The notes: a model not told the origin generated them from the sequence alone. A stretch of DNA of 64,000 nt from Craterostigma plantagineum (GCA_027422505.1 JAPQWV010001076.1:62001-126000); one strand, 5' to 3'. Positions 1 through 11,561 are shown, numbered from the stretch's first letter. Translations and numbers: made by a program.

Positions 1-1341
1 AAACACATCATCAAGTTGTGAGATTCGTACCTCAGACTCAGCGCTGGTAGGAGTCTTAGCTGTGTTTTCACCGGTGTGACCCATCTCCTCGTCCTCGTCA
101 TGTTCGACCAGCCTTGCCATGCAGCAATCTTCATCCTTAGGCTCCTCGTCTTCTGAAGTGTCATTCACCCATTCAGCTTCTTCAGTGAGTAGGGCTTTCC
201 CACTTTCCATCTTGCGGGTCATTCTGGCCTTTCGGTCATAGTACCCGGAGTCCTTCATGCGTGGGGCGTGGCATTCTTTGGCAAAGTGGCCTGGCTTTCC
301 ACACCGAAAGCACTTCACAGACTTTTGAGGTGCGGAGTCCTCTGCTTTCTTTGTTGGCTTAGTGTCCTCCGTGGGAGTCATTTTTTTGGTGCCGCTATAG
401 GTTCTTTGGCGATTGGAGGAGGATGAGGATTTTTTCCCGATCTTCTTTGAGACCAGCTTAGTGAGCATTGCCAGTTGCTTGCGAATGTCACGAACATCTT
501 CATCGGATTCTGAATCGGCTTCGGATGCTGAAGAGGTGTCAGAAACTACAGCTGGCAGCTTCCCTTTGTTCTGTTTGGCCTTAGTGATGGAAGATCGTTC
601 ATTGGTTTTGTTCGAGAGGAGTGCCAGTGGGTCGACTCGAGTGTTGGTGGACTGAGGTTGCACGTAAGGAGCATAGGCAGACAGACTGTCATAAAGAGCA
701 TGGATGGAAGTGTTGGAGAGGTCCTTACTTTGAATCATCATCACGATTGCATTGCCCCAATGTGGTTTGAGGCTACCAAGGAAGCGGTTGTTAATATCGA
801 ATTTGTCCCTCGAGATCCTGGCTTTCTTGAGTTCATTGATGACCTTCAAGTATCGGAGGTATGTGTCACGCAGTTCCTCTCCCTCATAGGCCTGAAAGTG
901 TTCGTACTGTGAGAGACACGCTGATTTCCTCCCCTGAGCACTTTCAGTTGTGCCTGCCATAATTTCTGCAAGTTCATCCCATATTTCCTTGGCAGTTGTG
1001 CAGCACTCAACGTGACCATAGACCTCGTTTCCTAAAGCCTGGAAGAGGTATCCTTTGGCAGTCTCGTCGGCCTGTTCGCGAGCCAGTTCATCCTCATTGA
1101 TGGGACCTCTAGGAGTGCGGCGTTCATCCATGGGAGGATTTGCATTTGGCTGTGCAGGGACGATTGTCCAGAACTGTGCTGGGCCATTGAAGATGGAGTC
1201 CAAAAGGTATTGAGAGAGTGGTGCGCCTTTGTTCCTGATGAACGTGAGGAAGCGGTTTGTCCATATGCTGTAGTCGCCTTGTCGCAGCATCGGAGGTCTG
1301 GTGTCGGAGCCCACTATGGAGATGTCGTTCGTGGTAGACAT
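1..1341 (-). CDS. gag: Ty1/copia gag, Sirevirus-like, 3' end outside the window
   Basis: This is the capsid/nucleocapsid polyprotein of a copia retrotransposon; it packages element RNA in the cytoplasm. The frame stays open from the ATG at 1341-1339 to the window edge, about 447 codons without a stop. The N-terminal part begins MSTTNDISIVGSD and resembles copia gag with a conserved RPPML segment. A CCHC zinc knuckle, CFRCGKPGHFAKEC, lies at 271-312 (about residues 344-357). An acidic stretch follows, as in Sirevirus gag. The start fits because a leader, PBS and LTR lie upstream in the correct order for the minus strand. It is one of the few open retroelement genes here, so the element may be fairly young. 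The pol that should follow is outside the window. The family call is from remembered motifs. Confidence 0.85.
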   Translation of the reverse strand, partial: MSTTNDISIVGSDTRPPMLRQGDYSIWTNRFLTFIRNKGAPLSQYLLDSIFNGPAQFWTIVPAQPNANPPMDERRTPRGPINEDELAREQADETAKGYLFQALGNEVYGHVECCTTAKEIWDELAEIMAGTTESAQGRKSACLSQYEHFQAYEGEELRDTYLRYLKVINELKKARISRDKFDINNRFLGSLKPHWGNAIVMMIQSKDLSNTSIHALYDSLSAYAPYVQPQSTNTRVDPLALLSNKTNERSSITKAKQNKGKLPAVVSDTSSASEADSESDEDVRDIRKQLAMLTKLVSKKIGKKSSSSSNRQRTYSGTKKMTPTEDTKPTKKAEDSAPQKSVKCFRCGKPGHFAKECHAPRMKDSGYYDRKARMTRKMESGKALLTEEAEWVNDTSEDEEPKDEDCCMARLVEHDEDEEMGHTGENTAKTPTSAESEVRISQLDDVF

Positions 1342-3091
1342 GGTTGGTGCAGTCGAATCGTCCGTGGTTTTTGATCTTGCGTAGATAAGAAAGTTAGTAA
1401 CGAACGATATGAGAAATACGAGTTTAATGAGTAGAGTTTTGAGAATAAAATTGTTTAAAGAATTTCTTAGAACTAAGTGAGCGTGTGTGATGGTCGATAA
1501 TGTATGAAAGAGAAATACATCTTAAAATGGGAGAAGTTCTAGAGATTTAATTGAGACTTGGAAAGCAAAAACAAATTTATCTCAAATGTGGTTTAGGGAG
1601 ATAGTACTAAAGTGTAAGGATCAAATCTTAAAAAAATTTTGAGAAAAGTTTAGCCCAAGACGAATTTATCGTGAGAAAAAAATTTCGCGGCTCGAGGAGA
1701 CGTGATGAATGAAGTGTTATCTGAGAAATTGGGTGTTGAGAAATTTCGGTGTTTGAGAGTTTTAAAGCGAAATTCTGAAGAAAAATTCTCGAAAATTTCT
1801 CGGATTTTAAAAGTTTCGCATGTGGGAATGATTCTAAGTGAGAGTTTTAAAATTTCACAAGAAAATTTCGCAGGAAAAAAAATCGCATCAATAGTTGAAG
1901 TGGGATTTTTATGAAATTTTCTCGGATTTGAAAGAAGAAAAAACAACTTTCTCAGATGAGATAAATTTTCTCGGCGTTGAAAATTTCTCGGATTGAAAAC
2001 TTTCGTGAATTTCAAAACTTTCTTAGTTAAAGAAAAGGAATTCTCAGATGTAAAATTTCAAAAATTTTCGGCTTAGAAAAACTTTCTTGGAGGTAAAGAT
2101 TTTCATGACAAAAAAAATTTCTCGGCCTTAAAAAAAATTTCTCGGATGTAAAATCTTCACTGAGTTCAAAACTTTCGCGGACTTGAGAAAAATTTCTCGT
2201 ATGGAAAAATTGTCAGAAAGTTCTCGGCTGGAAAAGAAAAAATTCGCGGCTTAGAAAGATTCGCGGGATAAGCTTTCTAGTATATGGAGTTTGTAAAAAA
2301 TTCTCGGCCGTTAAAATCTCGACTTAGTAGAATATCTCAGATTTTTGAAAATTTCGCGGCTCAGAAAAAAATTCTTGGAATAGACTTTCTCGGGTATAAA
2401 ATTTCTCTGATTTAAAGAGTATGAACTTGAGAAAGATTGGATCTTAGAGAAATTTTCGCGGTTTGGAAATTCTCGGATTTTTATAGAGTATAAAGTTGAG
2501 AACACAAAATTTGGCCTAATACAAATTCGCGGATTAAAACTTTCTCGGACTGTGAAACTAGGCAGTTACGAAAAAGTGCAGTTAAAGGGAAAGTTTCGCG
2601 GTTTTAGAGATTCTCGGGATAAAATTTCGCGGTCAAGAAATTTTCGCGGTCTAGAACGATTCAGCAAGAACTTTCGCGGCCAAGAACATCGATGTACTGT
2701 TCCATTGCCTTCATGCGTTTTGCCAGAGAATCGTCTCGTTCTCGCTCAAATCTCAACCAAAATCGCTCAAACTTGATCCTAAACTTCAGAAATTCTTCCC
2801 TAAACACATAATCGACCGATTTGTGAGCTAAAAACAACAAGAAATAGGTCAAATCGACCAAAAACAGAGAATGGCCGAACTAACTTTTTCTGGAAAACTT
2901 TTGCTTAAATCTTGCTCAAAACTCGTTAAAACTGATCCAAAAGTGTTCTAAAAACATTTTAGGCATAAACGAAGCATCAAACCCCAAAACAAGCTCAAAA
3001 TGCCGAAACCTATTTTTGCTTAAAAACACCTTTGATCTTGTTTGGAATCGAACGAAACTGGATTCAAATCAACGAAGATCGATCCACGTTT
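1342..3091 (-). other. Long untranslated leader of the minus-strand copia element
   Basis: About 1.75 kb separates the gag start from the primer-binding site, which is long for a copia leader. The part nearest gag is AT-rich without coding signal. 1620-2690 is a degenerate short-motif array (separate entry). 2691-3091 is AT-rich with several AAAC(T/C)TC-like strings and no convincing gene. Small ORFs here are translations of the repeat and are not credible proteins. Confidence 0.7.
1620..2690. repeat. Degenerate array of TTCTCGG / TTCGCGG motifs
   Basis: An AT-rich tract in which TTTCTCGG, TTCGCGG and close variants recur every 15-40 bases, usually next to runs such as AAAATT. Spacing is irregular, so this is not a simple tandem repeat with a fixed period. 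Almost every CpG in the tract lies inside the motif. It sits in the leader of the minus-strand copia element. Confidence 0.75.
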
Positions 3092-3103
3092 GCTCTGATA
3101 CCA
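3092..3103 (-). promoter_or_regulatory. Primer-binding site for initiator-Met tRNA
   Basis: The minus strand reads TGGTATCAGAGC, the usual plant LTR-element PBS complementary to the 3' end of tRNA-iMet. It lies 2 bases inside the LTR edge at 3106, so it primes minus-strand DNA for the element that carries the gag at 1-1341. Confidence 0.9.
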
Positions 3104-3105
3104 CT

Positions 3106-3401
3106 TGTTGGTCCCGAAATGCACCAAACAAGGAATCAAAGAAGCTAGATGGAATGAAAAGGGAGAATTTCTCACCTTGTAGTGTGTGTAGTGTGTGAAA
3201 ACGAATTTTAGCTTTTTGATCTTTGATTACCTTTCAAAGTGAGTTGGTAAAACCTTATATACCACATTAACCCTAGGTATATTAAGGCCCAATCACTAAT
3301 AATAAAATAATTACAATCTTGTCCAAAGCCCAAGCTAAAGATAATTACATAATAAGTCTCAAGACTTAAACTATTGACACAACAAATTAAATATCCTAAC
3401 A
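3106..3401 (-). mobile_element. 5' LTR of the minus-strand copia element
   Basis: On the minus strand this 296-bp segment begins TGTTAGGATATTTAA and ends CCAACA next to the PBS, giving TG...CA termini. A TATA-like TATATAAGG is read on the minus strand at about 3253-3261, as expected for an LTR promoter. The outer flank at 3402-3406 is CTCTC, the candidate target duplication; its partner lies beyond the window. The element is inserted in the gag of the plus-strand relic that continues at 3403. Confidence 0.85.
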
Positions 3402-3402
3402 C

Positions 3403-4307
3403 TCTCTCTATATACCACCTATTGTTAGGAAAATTGAGGAGTTAAGAGGCTCATTAAAAATAGAACGAGAGAATTTTGAAGCTAAAAAGAAAAAGTTCCT
3501 AGAAGAGATTGAGAATCTCAAAGCTTCTTCAACATCCCAAGTTATTTCCCAAGCTATTCCGAAAAGCGTGAAAATTGAAAAAGCGTCTTCAGTAGATCAT
3601 AAACGTATTATTAGAAGTGCTAAGCCTAACACTGTTTCACCACGTCTACCGGGAGCGTAGGGCCAGCACTAGATACGAAGGCGTGGGTGTCTAGAATAAA
3701 AATAGAGGAGCCAATGGATTTGAATGTTTCCAATATTGTTTCTCCTTCTGCAAAAATAAAAGACACTCGGACAAATAAAAGAGCCATTTCCTCGTTTCAA
3801 ATAATTGCTTCTACACACTCCCTCAAACAATCACATTTAGAAGCACTAATTTCGAAATAGGCTCCACATCCAAAACAAAAATTAATAATTCTAAGACAAA
3901 TGCATCTAGGATGACACGTAGGAAACAAGATCCAGCCATAAAGAAAGCATATGGCGCTATACATGCTTGTTCTCACCTAAGGTATCCCGTTAAGATTGAA
4001 TCCCCCAAGCACCTTAGGAGACTATCCAATGAAAAGATCTTTTCCTCACTCAAGCCTACTCGTGCATTTGCTCGTGCTGAAACTTCCCTGCCTGGTTCAA
4101 CTCACTTGGGTTCCTAAAACAACTCCTAAGAAGACAAAAGCCATAAATGCCAAGTCTCCTAAAGCTAAACCCAAAGTTACTTCCTCGAAGGCAACTTGGG
4201 TCGCTAAAGTTCCTATCAATAATAACTTAGGAACCATATCTGAACCAAAATCAAAATCTGCTAATCTGAGAGGACCAATTTTTAAGTGGGTACCTAGAGC
4301 TCTCTAA
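3403..4307 (+). pseudogene. gag: Sirevirus gag C-terminal remnant
   Basis: From 3403 to 3657 one frame encodes a Lys/Glu-rich stretch (KIEELRGSLKIEREN then EEIENLKAS) that looks like a coiled coil, a known feature of the C-terminal part of Sirevirus gag. The frame then breaks. 3996-4307 resumes a Lys/Pro-rich tail with TWVPK, ATWVAK and KWVPRAL, typical just before pol in this group. N-terminal gag is cut off by the copia LTR ending at 3401. Stops and frame changes between 3658 and 3995 mark it as decayed. Confidence 0.7.
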
Positions 4308-4315
4308 ATTGTTTT

Positions 4316-5908
4316 TTGCAGATCCATCATATGTGGTACCTTGACTCTGGTTGCTCCACACACATGACGGAAAATCAAGAGCTGATGAGCAACTATCAAG
4401 ACCGACTGAATGGAAAAGTCAGGTTTGAAAACAACGATTCAGCCCCGATTCTAGGACTTGGGGATATCATTCTGGAGAATCTGACTATGAAAGATGTCTC
4501 CTACGTCGAAGGCCTCCACCATACCTTGTTCATCATAGGCCAGTTCTGTGATAAAGGGTTCCAGGTGGTCTTTCATGCTGACCGATGCAGAATTTTGGAT
4601 AGTCAAGACATAGAACTCCTTCAAGGACTTCGGAAATCAAATCTATACACGATAAACCTGACGTCTGTGCGGCCCGCGACAGCTGTATGCCTCGTCTCTC
4701 AGAGGAACAGCTTATGGAATCAACGAATGTCTCATCTAAATGTGAAAGCTCTCCAAAGCCTTTCTACGAAAAAGTTGGTCCACGGTCTTCTAACTATTCT
4801 ACTACAAAGGGAGCATCAATGTTCAGCATGTCAATTAGGAAAAATCAAGCGAGCGTCTCATCATGTCAAACAAATTGCGTCTACTTCTCGCTCATTGGAA
4901 CTAATCCACATGGACCTCTGTGGGTCAATGCAGACACAGAGTATCAATGGACGCAAGTATGTGCTAGTTATTGTCGATGAGTACTCTCGCTACACTTGGA
5001 CAAAGTTCCTCCGAACCAAAGATGAGACCGGTGACTTGATTATCAACTTTGTGAACACTACTCAAAATCTGCTGCAACAGACTATTCAAGTTATTCGAAC
5101 AGACAACGGCACTGAGTTCAAGAACAATCACCTCAGTGAGTTTTATCAGAAACTTGGAATCAGTCAACAATTTTCAGCCGCCAAGACTCCTCAACAGAAT
5201 GGGGTAGTGGAACCAATGAACAGAACTCTAGTGGAAGCCGCGCGTACGATGCTCCTCCACTCTGGTCTTCCACATTTCCTATGGGCTGAAGCAGTAAATA
5301 CCGTCTGTTTCACTCACAGGACGATTGTTCACAAACGCTTCGAAAAGACTCCGTACGAAATTATCAACAGACGAGTACCCAACATATCTTTCTTCAAAGT
5401 CTTCGGGTGCAAGTGCTTTGTGTCGAACGACAGAGAGCACCGTGCTAAGTTCGACCCTAAAGCACTCGAAGCAACCTTCATCGGGTATTCTTCAACATCC
5501 AAAGCATACCGAGTACACATCAAGTCCAACCGCACAATTAAGGAAAGCTATAACGTCACTTTTCACGAAGTGAACGAGATGGCTTCTGGTCACTTCAGTC
5601 CAGGACCCGTGCTCAAACCGATGGCTCCTGTACACCTCAGTTCAGGACCCGTACATAACCATATAGCTCAGTTCAGAACCTGTTTTCGTTGGTGTGTTGG
5701 CACAAAACCAACAGAAGATGGCAACAACTCTGAATTCAACGTCAGAAGAAGCAACGAGACTTGCATTAGACGATTTGGACTCTCTCTTCGAGCCAGTATA
5801 TCGGTCACACATTACTACACCTATAGTGGATTTTCCACACGACGAGACCGACGTACCAAGTTATTCTCACGTCCCTACCTCACCCAATTCAGAATTGCCA
5901 TAGAATAA
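4316..5908 (+). pseudogene. pol: Copia pol part 1: protease and integrase (Sirevirus type)
   Basis: The frame begins with an aspartic protease motif, YLDSGCSTHMT (about residues 8-18), followed by a GAG-pre-integrase segment with WNQRMSHLN (about 134-142). The integrase zinc region includes CSACQLGK (about 169-176). The catalytic triad is visible: D in HMDLCGS (about 200), D in RTDNGTEF (about 263) and E in NGVVEPMNRT (about 299). FGCKCF marks the end of the integrase core. The protein would cut gag-pol and insert element DNA. After about residue 445 the frame becomes unrelated, so a frameshift lies near 5660. The order protease-integrase before reverse transcriptase is diagnostic of copia. 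The first residue is probably not a true start; pol is normally fused to gag. Confidence 0.85.
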
Positions 5909-6025
5909 CATAGAACCTAAGTGGTTATTGAGGAAGAATCATCAGAGACGATCGATCCAAGTGCAGAATTGGAACTTCCTTAAACAATTGATCAATCGGA
6001 GACTATAGGAAATCTAGAGCCACAG

Positions 6026-6865
6026 ATGGCTGATGCATCAACTTCAGTCTTGCCTCATGAGCGCAAGTGGACTAGAGGTCACCCGGTTGATCAGATAATT
6101 GGCTATCCTTCGGATGGAGTGAGGACACATCGTCGACACAGTCTTTTCAGCTGCTTCCGGAGCCAAAATGAGCCTACTAAGGCAGCAGACGCACTACGAG
6201 ACCCGGATTGGATAATTGCGATGCAAGAGGAAATCAACCAATTCGAACGTCTTCAAGTGTGGACCTTAGTACCCCGTCCGCATGGGAAAACAATTGTCGG
6301 AACGAAATGGGTATTCAAAAACAAGAATAATGAAGATGGTGAAGTGATCCGGAATAAAGCAAGGCTAGTTGCGAAAGGGATACAATCAACAGGATGGCAT
6401 CGACTATGACGAGACATATGCTCCTGTTGCCCGAATCGAAGCTATCCGCCTTTTTTAGCTTATGCGGCTCACAAAGACTTCAAAGTCTATCAAATGGATG
6501 TTAAGACCACCTTTCTCAACAGCATTTTAAAAGAAGAAGTCTATGTCGCTTAGCCAGAAGGTTTTTTCGATCAAGAACATCCGGATCACGTCTATCGTTT
6601 GGACAAAGCTCTCTATGGACTAAAACAAGCCTCTCGTGCTTGGTACGATGTCCTGAGTGAATTTCTCGTGAAGTCTGGATTCATACGGGGAAGGATAGAC
6701 ACAACCCTCTTCATCAAATGGCAAGACAAAGATCTGATTGTCGTCCAAGTATACGTCCACGCCATCATCTCCGGATCAACTAATCCACGGCTTTGCACGA
6801 AGTTTGGAGATCTAATGACAAGCAAGTTTGAGATGAGTCACATGGGAGAGATGCAGTTCTTCTAA
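6026..6865 (+). pseudogene. pol: Copia pol part 2: reverse transcriptase with broken active site
   Basis: 6026-6409 carries the start of reverse transcriptase: ALRDPDWIIAMQEEI, WTLVPRP and GTKWVFKNK. A frameshift near 6395 and stops around 6450-6555 interrupt it; [14 protein letters not shown] sequence is still readable. 6599-6865 resumes with [14 protein letters not shown]. The catalytic motif, normally YVDD in copia, reads YVHA at 6752-6763, so both catalytic aspartates are replaced (GAC to CAC, GAC to GCC). The enzyme would be inactive even if frames were corrected. FF then stop at about 6863 is a further break. Confidence 0.85.
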
Positions 6866-7693
6866 GGACTACAAGTCAGGCAACTCGAAGATGGGATTTT
6901 CATCAGTCAGACAAAATACATCAAGGATATTCTGAAGAAATTCCATCAAGATCAGAGCAAGCCTCTCAGCACTCCTATGTCACGAAGCTGCAAGTTGGAT
7001 GCCGATCTCTCTGGAAAATCGGTCAACATCACGTTGTTCGCAGCATCATTGGATCTCTTCTCTACCTCACCTGAAGCCAGCCGGATATCATGTTTGCCAC
7101 CTGTTTATGCGCCCGTTTTCAAGCCGATCCCAAAATCCCATATGCTCGCGGTTAAAAGGATTCTACGTTACCTTAAGGGCACTTCTACCCTTGGACTATG
7201 GTATCCAAAGGGTACGAATATCAAACTTATCGGCTATACCGACGCTGATTATGCAGGTTGCCGAATGGACAGGAAAAGCACGTCCGGTGGTGCTCAATTT
7301 CTAGGCGAAAAACTGGTCTGCTGGTCATCCAAAAAGCAGAACTGTGTGTCAACTTCGACGGCCAAAGCAGAATACGTGGCTGCCGCCAGTTGTTGGTCTC
7401 AGATGTTGTGGATGCGGACTCAACTTCACGACTATGGGTACATTTTAAATAATATACCCATATATAGTGATAGTCAAAGTACTATCGCTATCACTAACAA
7501 TCCTGTTCATCACTCACGCATGAAACACATAGACATTAGATATCACTTTATCAAAGATCACGTAGAAAAAGGCACCATTGACATGTACTTGGTGAACACG
7601 AAATATCAACTAGCCGACATTTTCACCAAGGCATTGGATGAAAAACGATTCCAATTCCTTGTCGGAAAATTAGGCATGTCGAATCTTTTGTAA
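6866..7693 (+). pseudogene. pol: Copia pol part 3: reverse transcriptase end and RNase H
   Basis: After a stop near 6863 the frame still encodes GLQVRQLEDGIFISQTKY and the STPM-like segment. From about 7141 it gives VKRILRYLKGTSTLGLWY, the link to RNase H. RNase H acidic residues appear in YTDADYAGC, AEYVAAASC and SDSQSTIAI, followed by HSRMKHIDIRYHFIKDHV and ADIFTKAL. The stop at about 7691 is the natural end of pol. RNase H removes RNA from the RNA-DNA hybrid. 6977-7140 is partly out of frame, in the stretch that usually carries YR..VGSLLYL. Confidence 0.85.
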
Positions 7694-7834
7694 TATGTGA
7701 TTTACCTGATATTCTGTGCTGCTAAATATTCTACGCTATGTGTTTTCTTTGCTTATTTGCTTTATCTTGCGTGAAATAAATAAAAAATATATAATAATAA
7801 TAATAAAATTCAGAAACATTATAAATATATATAA

Positions 7835-7847
7835 TTTTGGGGGATGA
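7835..7847 (+). promoter_or_regulatory. Polypurine-tract-like site 1
   Basis: TTTTGGGGGATGACG sits about 145 bases after the pol stop. It resembles a plus-strand primer site, though the flanking T run and the lack of a TG-starting LTR directly after it make this weak. Sireviruses are known to carry several such tracts. Confidence 0.35.
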
Positions 7848-8426
7848 CGAAATCCTTTAGGATGCTTTGATCTAAAGTGACTTAGAATTCTACCGACATA
7901 CGATCGATTTAACTGCTTAATTTTGTCAGTCTAAGTCGCATTCTTGTGTCTAAAGGTCATTAGGTTGCTCCACTAGACACAAAGCCACTATACATATGTG
8001 AGGATTCTAGCCTTGTTATTTTTACTTTCTTTGGATCTATTTCTCGAGTGAGTCACACATCGATTACTTGTCTTAACTAGTGATACTTGGCTTCATACTC
8101 ACCTTGCCTTAGATCGTTAGGAAAATGATAAGGGCGCTTAGGTTATTACTCACTCGGCCTTATAAAATTTTTCCCTCACATTAGCCCTTCGTCATCATCC
8201 ACTTTGAGCCATCTCCGATGTCCTTTTCTTCCTTTGAATCCCATTCCTAGCATTCAACCGTATTCTATACTCTTAGGATGGTTGTTCAAAACGAGAAAAG
8301 GAAGGGGAGAAAACAAAAGAAAAGAGGGATGATGACAAAGAAGGCATTGCTCAACGTGCAAAAATCAGACCAAAGGAACATGCCTTCCGACTATCTCTTA
8401 GAAAATGGCATGGATCCTGCTATGCG

Positions 8427-8680
8427 CTTCTCCAACGATAATCTCGTACGCTCATCAGAACGGCTGGAAAGAGGAGCACCACGAAGTGAACTTCTCCAAC
8501 GATAATCCGGTCTTATATCGGGAAATGAGAAGTGGAGCTCAGCATTGGGTACGAGTTTCATAACCGTGAACTTTTCCAAAAAGATAATCTCTGAAACCTC
8601 TCTAGGGATTAATAGAAGAGGAGCACGGTATCGGCCCGAGAACCAACAAGAAGAACTTCGCCTACGATAATCTCCTATAG
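8427..8680 (+). repeat. Four imperfect direct repeats of CTTCTCCAACGATAATC
   Basis: Copies begin at 8427, 8491, 8571 and 8656, spaced 64, 80 and 85 bases. The first two share CTTCTCCAACGATAATC exactly; the third is CTTTTCCAAAAAGATAATC and the fourth CTTCGCCTACGATAATC. GAGGAGCAC or GTGGAG strings recur between copies, so the true unit is longer and degraded. Function unknown. Confidence 0.6.
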
Positions 8681-9541
8681 CCTCGTGGAGAAGCGGAGCT
8701 TTAGCTTGAGCATAGCATAAAAAGGGATAGTTCTTAAAAGAAAAGAGGGAGAAAATATTAAAAAAAAGGAAAGACGCCGAGAAAAAAAAAGGGAGACGAA
8801 CATAGAAATGGAAGATGACGAAGAGATAAGCTCACTTTCCTCTAAATTCCTTCCCTTCTTAGTCCTAGCCAAACTATAACCCCTACAACCCTTTGATTCC
8901 AATCGACGGTCTCTCGCTTAGGTGAAATGATTAAAAATGCTTCGATCACAGGTAAATTTTCTTAAAATTGCTTATGTTGACTTGAGTGATATAAATATAA
9001 AAATCCCAAGTTAGAAATAATTGTGTGCAAGAGCGAACCTAGTGAGAGTTGTCGAAATAGACCAGTCTATGAACTTAGGACTTTAGTTTGATGACATGAT
9101 TTGACGGCAGTTTCTTCTTTCAAATGTCTCGTAAAATTTTAGGTGTGACGATTGATCAAAGCAAAACAATCTGACCCCATATAAACTCATATTACATACA
9201 TAAAACAAAAATAGATAAATAAAATTGTTATATACATATATATATATAGAAAAATAATATATTTTTTTTTATTTCTGAAAAATTAAAAATAACAAAAAAT
9301 TTAATAATAATAATAAAAATTGTGAAAGAAAAATATTGGACATTCTAAATGTCATTTTAGATTGCATTGGTACAAAATTGTTTAAATGCGATAAATTTTT
9401 CATTGCTCTTACCCTCACGCAATATATTCAATACATGTTTTTGGGGACCATGTGTATGTGCTTACTAGGTAAATTGCGTATTTTTTGCTTGTTACTTGAA
9501 TTGATTTCATATGTTTGTTAAATCAATTCTTGCGCATTATT

Positions 9542-9552
9542 TGAGGGGGAGT
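9542..9552 (+). promoter_or_regulatory. Polypurine tract 2
   Basis: TGAGGGGGAGTAA is a typical plant copia polypurine tract in the spacer downstream of pol. No LTR start follows directly, so it is probably one of several multiplied tracts and not the active 3' LTR primer. Confidence 0.5.
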
Positions 9553-9836
9553 AAATATAAAAATCGTGCATTAGCTCCAAATATTTTTGACGTTTTTCTC
9601 TAAGTATTTCAGATTTCTTCAAACAAAATATAGGAGTGAGACACCGATACTACAAGACAATGAGCTATTGTCACAGACCAAATATTTCAAAAAAAAAATG
9701 CCTAGAATAATTGTTGATTAACTCCATTATTTATAACGTTTTTTTTTCCTAAGTGGTAAAGATTTTTTTTTTCTGCCAGGGAAGCTACACATTACTACAC
9801 AGAAAATCCAGGGAGTTAATTGCATGTATTTTAATT

Positions 9837-9847
9837 CTGAGGGGGAG
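9837..9847 (+). promoter_or_regulatory. Polypurine tract 3
   Basis: CTGAGGGGGAGCTT repeats the core GAGGGGGAG of the site at 9542, about 295 bases further on. It stands just before the short-motif array that begins near 9905. Confidence 0.5.
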
Positions 9848-9904
9848 CTTTACAATGTGATTTTATTTGAAATAGGGGTCAATCTGAAAAGTTTAGAAGT
9901 ACTT

Positions 9905-11320
9905 ACTATCGAGAAATTGGATATATGAATTAATTCGCGATCATAAGTTTCTCGATCGTAAACAGTGTTGGGAACGATTTTGATTGGCCGCGATAATTTG
10001 TGATCGAGAAATTAAATTGAAGAGAAATTTTTGAATCAATATTTCTCGAGCACAAATACTAATGGGCCTGATCCATTTAATCGCAAAACGTCCAATCGCA
10101 AACCTAACATCGACTTACAGCGAGTTAATAAAAGTACACTTTTTGCCAGTCGAAAAACTTTATCTCACGCAAACCTAAATCGCAAAATTTTTCTCTCGAA
10201 AAACTTTCACGAACAGTTTAAGTCCCTCACTAATCTTTCGATTTTCAACACCAAATTGTCTGCTTAAGGTAGAAATGAGATTCATTTGACATTTGCGTGC
10301 GATTTAACTCCATTAGCATATGCATTTTATAGTTTTTTGCGTGATTAGGATTAGATTCTCGACTGTTCTTCAAACTGAGAAAACCGTATACTATCTTATA
10401 GTGATTTAGGCATGTTTACGAGCTCAATCTGGGTTAATGCCTGCAATTAAGATAGTTTCGATGTTTTCTATGAATCTGGTAGTTTAAACTTTCGAAAAAT
10501 CTGCATCTTAGACCACTAAGTTGAGTTTGAAAGAAACTGGGTATTTGAATGTTTGAAGCCAACGAAGAACTTTGTCGATCGCAAAGAGTCTTGATTGAAT
10601 TCCGAATCAATTGAGATACTGTTTGCATCGAATTAGTTTTAGATCGCAAAATTCTAACTTAGTCGCTAAGAAAAAGGATTTTGACCGAAAAATCACTTAC
10701 CGTCGAGAAATCTAATTAGAATTTTCTGCGAGCGAAAAATTTAAGCGCTGAATAGACAATTTAGATGCAAATTAGATCGAGCGTAAAACTTAATATCGCA
10801 AAATAGAATTTTCGATTTCATTTTATTTCGGTCGCAAAAATTTAGCAGCGAAAAATTAATTTTTCAACACATAATTTTTCGATCATAAAATTCGCCGCTT
10901 AGGATTTAATTGATCGAAAAATTTCTCGACGACCGACTTGACTAATTTCTCGATAGAAAAATATCGCAGCGAAAAATTTTACTTAGGATCGAAAATCACG
11001 TATCGCTCGACAAATTTCAAATCGAAAAATTTTATTCAATTGAGGAAAATATTTCGATTGTAAATTTACCTAAGAAATAATTTCTCGATCGTAAATTTAC
11101 GCGGAATTTTTCTCGATCGTAAAATTGATCGGCTACAGTCTTACGATTCCAACTTCAACACTTAGAAGTTTTTTTTCTAAGTCTTTTACACTGTAGCGAA
11201 CATTAAGCGAATAAAAAATTTTTCGATCGCAAAATTAAGCGGAGTTATTTCAATTGAAATCAATGCATAGGAAATCTATTTGAAAATCAAATTTTTCGAG
11301 CGTAAAATATCTCAGCATGA
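9905..11320. repeat. Degenerate array of TTTCTCGATCG / ATCGCAAAA motifs
   Basis: Roughly 1.4 kb of AT-rich DNA in which TTCTCGA, CGATCG, TCGCAAAA and GCGAAAAAT recur at irregular spacing in both orientations (for example TTTCTCGATCGTAAA and its relatives near 9948, 11083 and 11110). The motif cores overlap with those of the 1.6-2.7 kb array. It precedes the extra ORF at 11578 and has no coding capacity of its own. Confidence 0.7.
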
Positions 11321-11561
11321 ACAGTGACATTTTCCATGATCAAATACTTAAAAAAATTTCGAACTCTTTTCACGCGTTATATGTTTAATTCGAAATTACA
11401 ATCATGCCATTACATTTTCAAAATCAATCATACTATATGCATACTACACGATTTCAATTAACAAATCATCAAACATGTCATGACTTGATACACTATTATA
11501 GTTTGATGAAATTAAATCAATTTTCGACTGAAATTAAATTTGAACTAATGAACTTTTTATA

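Larger units (their letters stand above)
7694..9904 (+). other. Spacer downstream of Sirevirus pol
   Basis: No convincing gene. It holds AT-rich runs (7780-7830, 9180-9320), purine-rich stretches (8280-8340, 8730-8810), a set of imperfect direct repeats (8427-8680) and three polypurine tracts. Long spacers between pol and an extra ORF are known in Sireviruses. Short ORFs here have no recognisable motif. Confidence 0.5.

Noticed and set aside
1650..2015. 121-codon minus-strand ORF rich in Asn, Phe and Ser
   Set aside because: It is the translated TTCTCGG/TTCGCGG repeat of the leader, with no start context or domain.
3092..3103. tRNA-like matches at the PBS sites (also 15595, 40013, 44630, 52427)
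   Set aside because: Only the 12-18 bases that pair with the tRNA 3' end are present; no tRNA gene surrounds them.
9180..9320. AT-rich run as a replication origin or matrix attachment site
   Set aside because: Only simple A/T richness; no further signal supports such a role.
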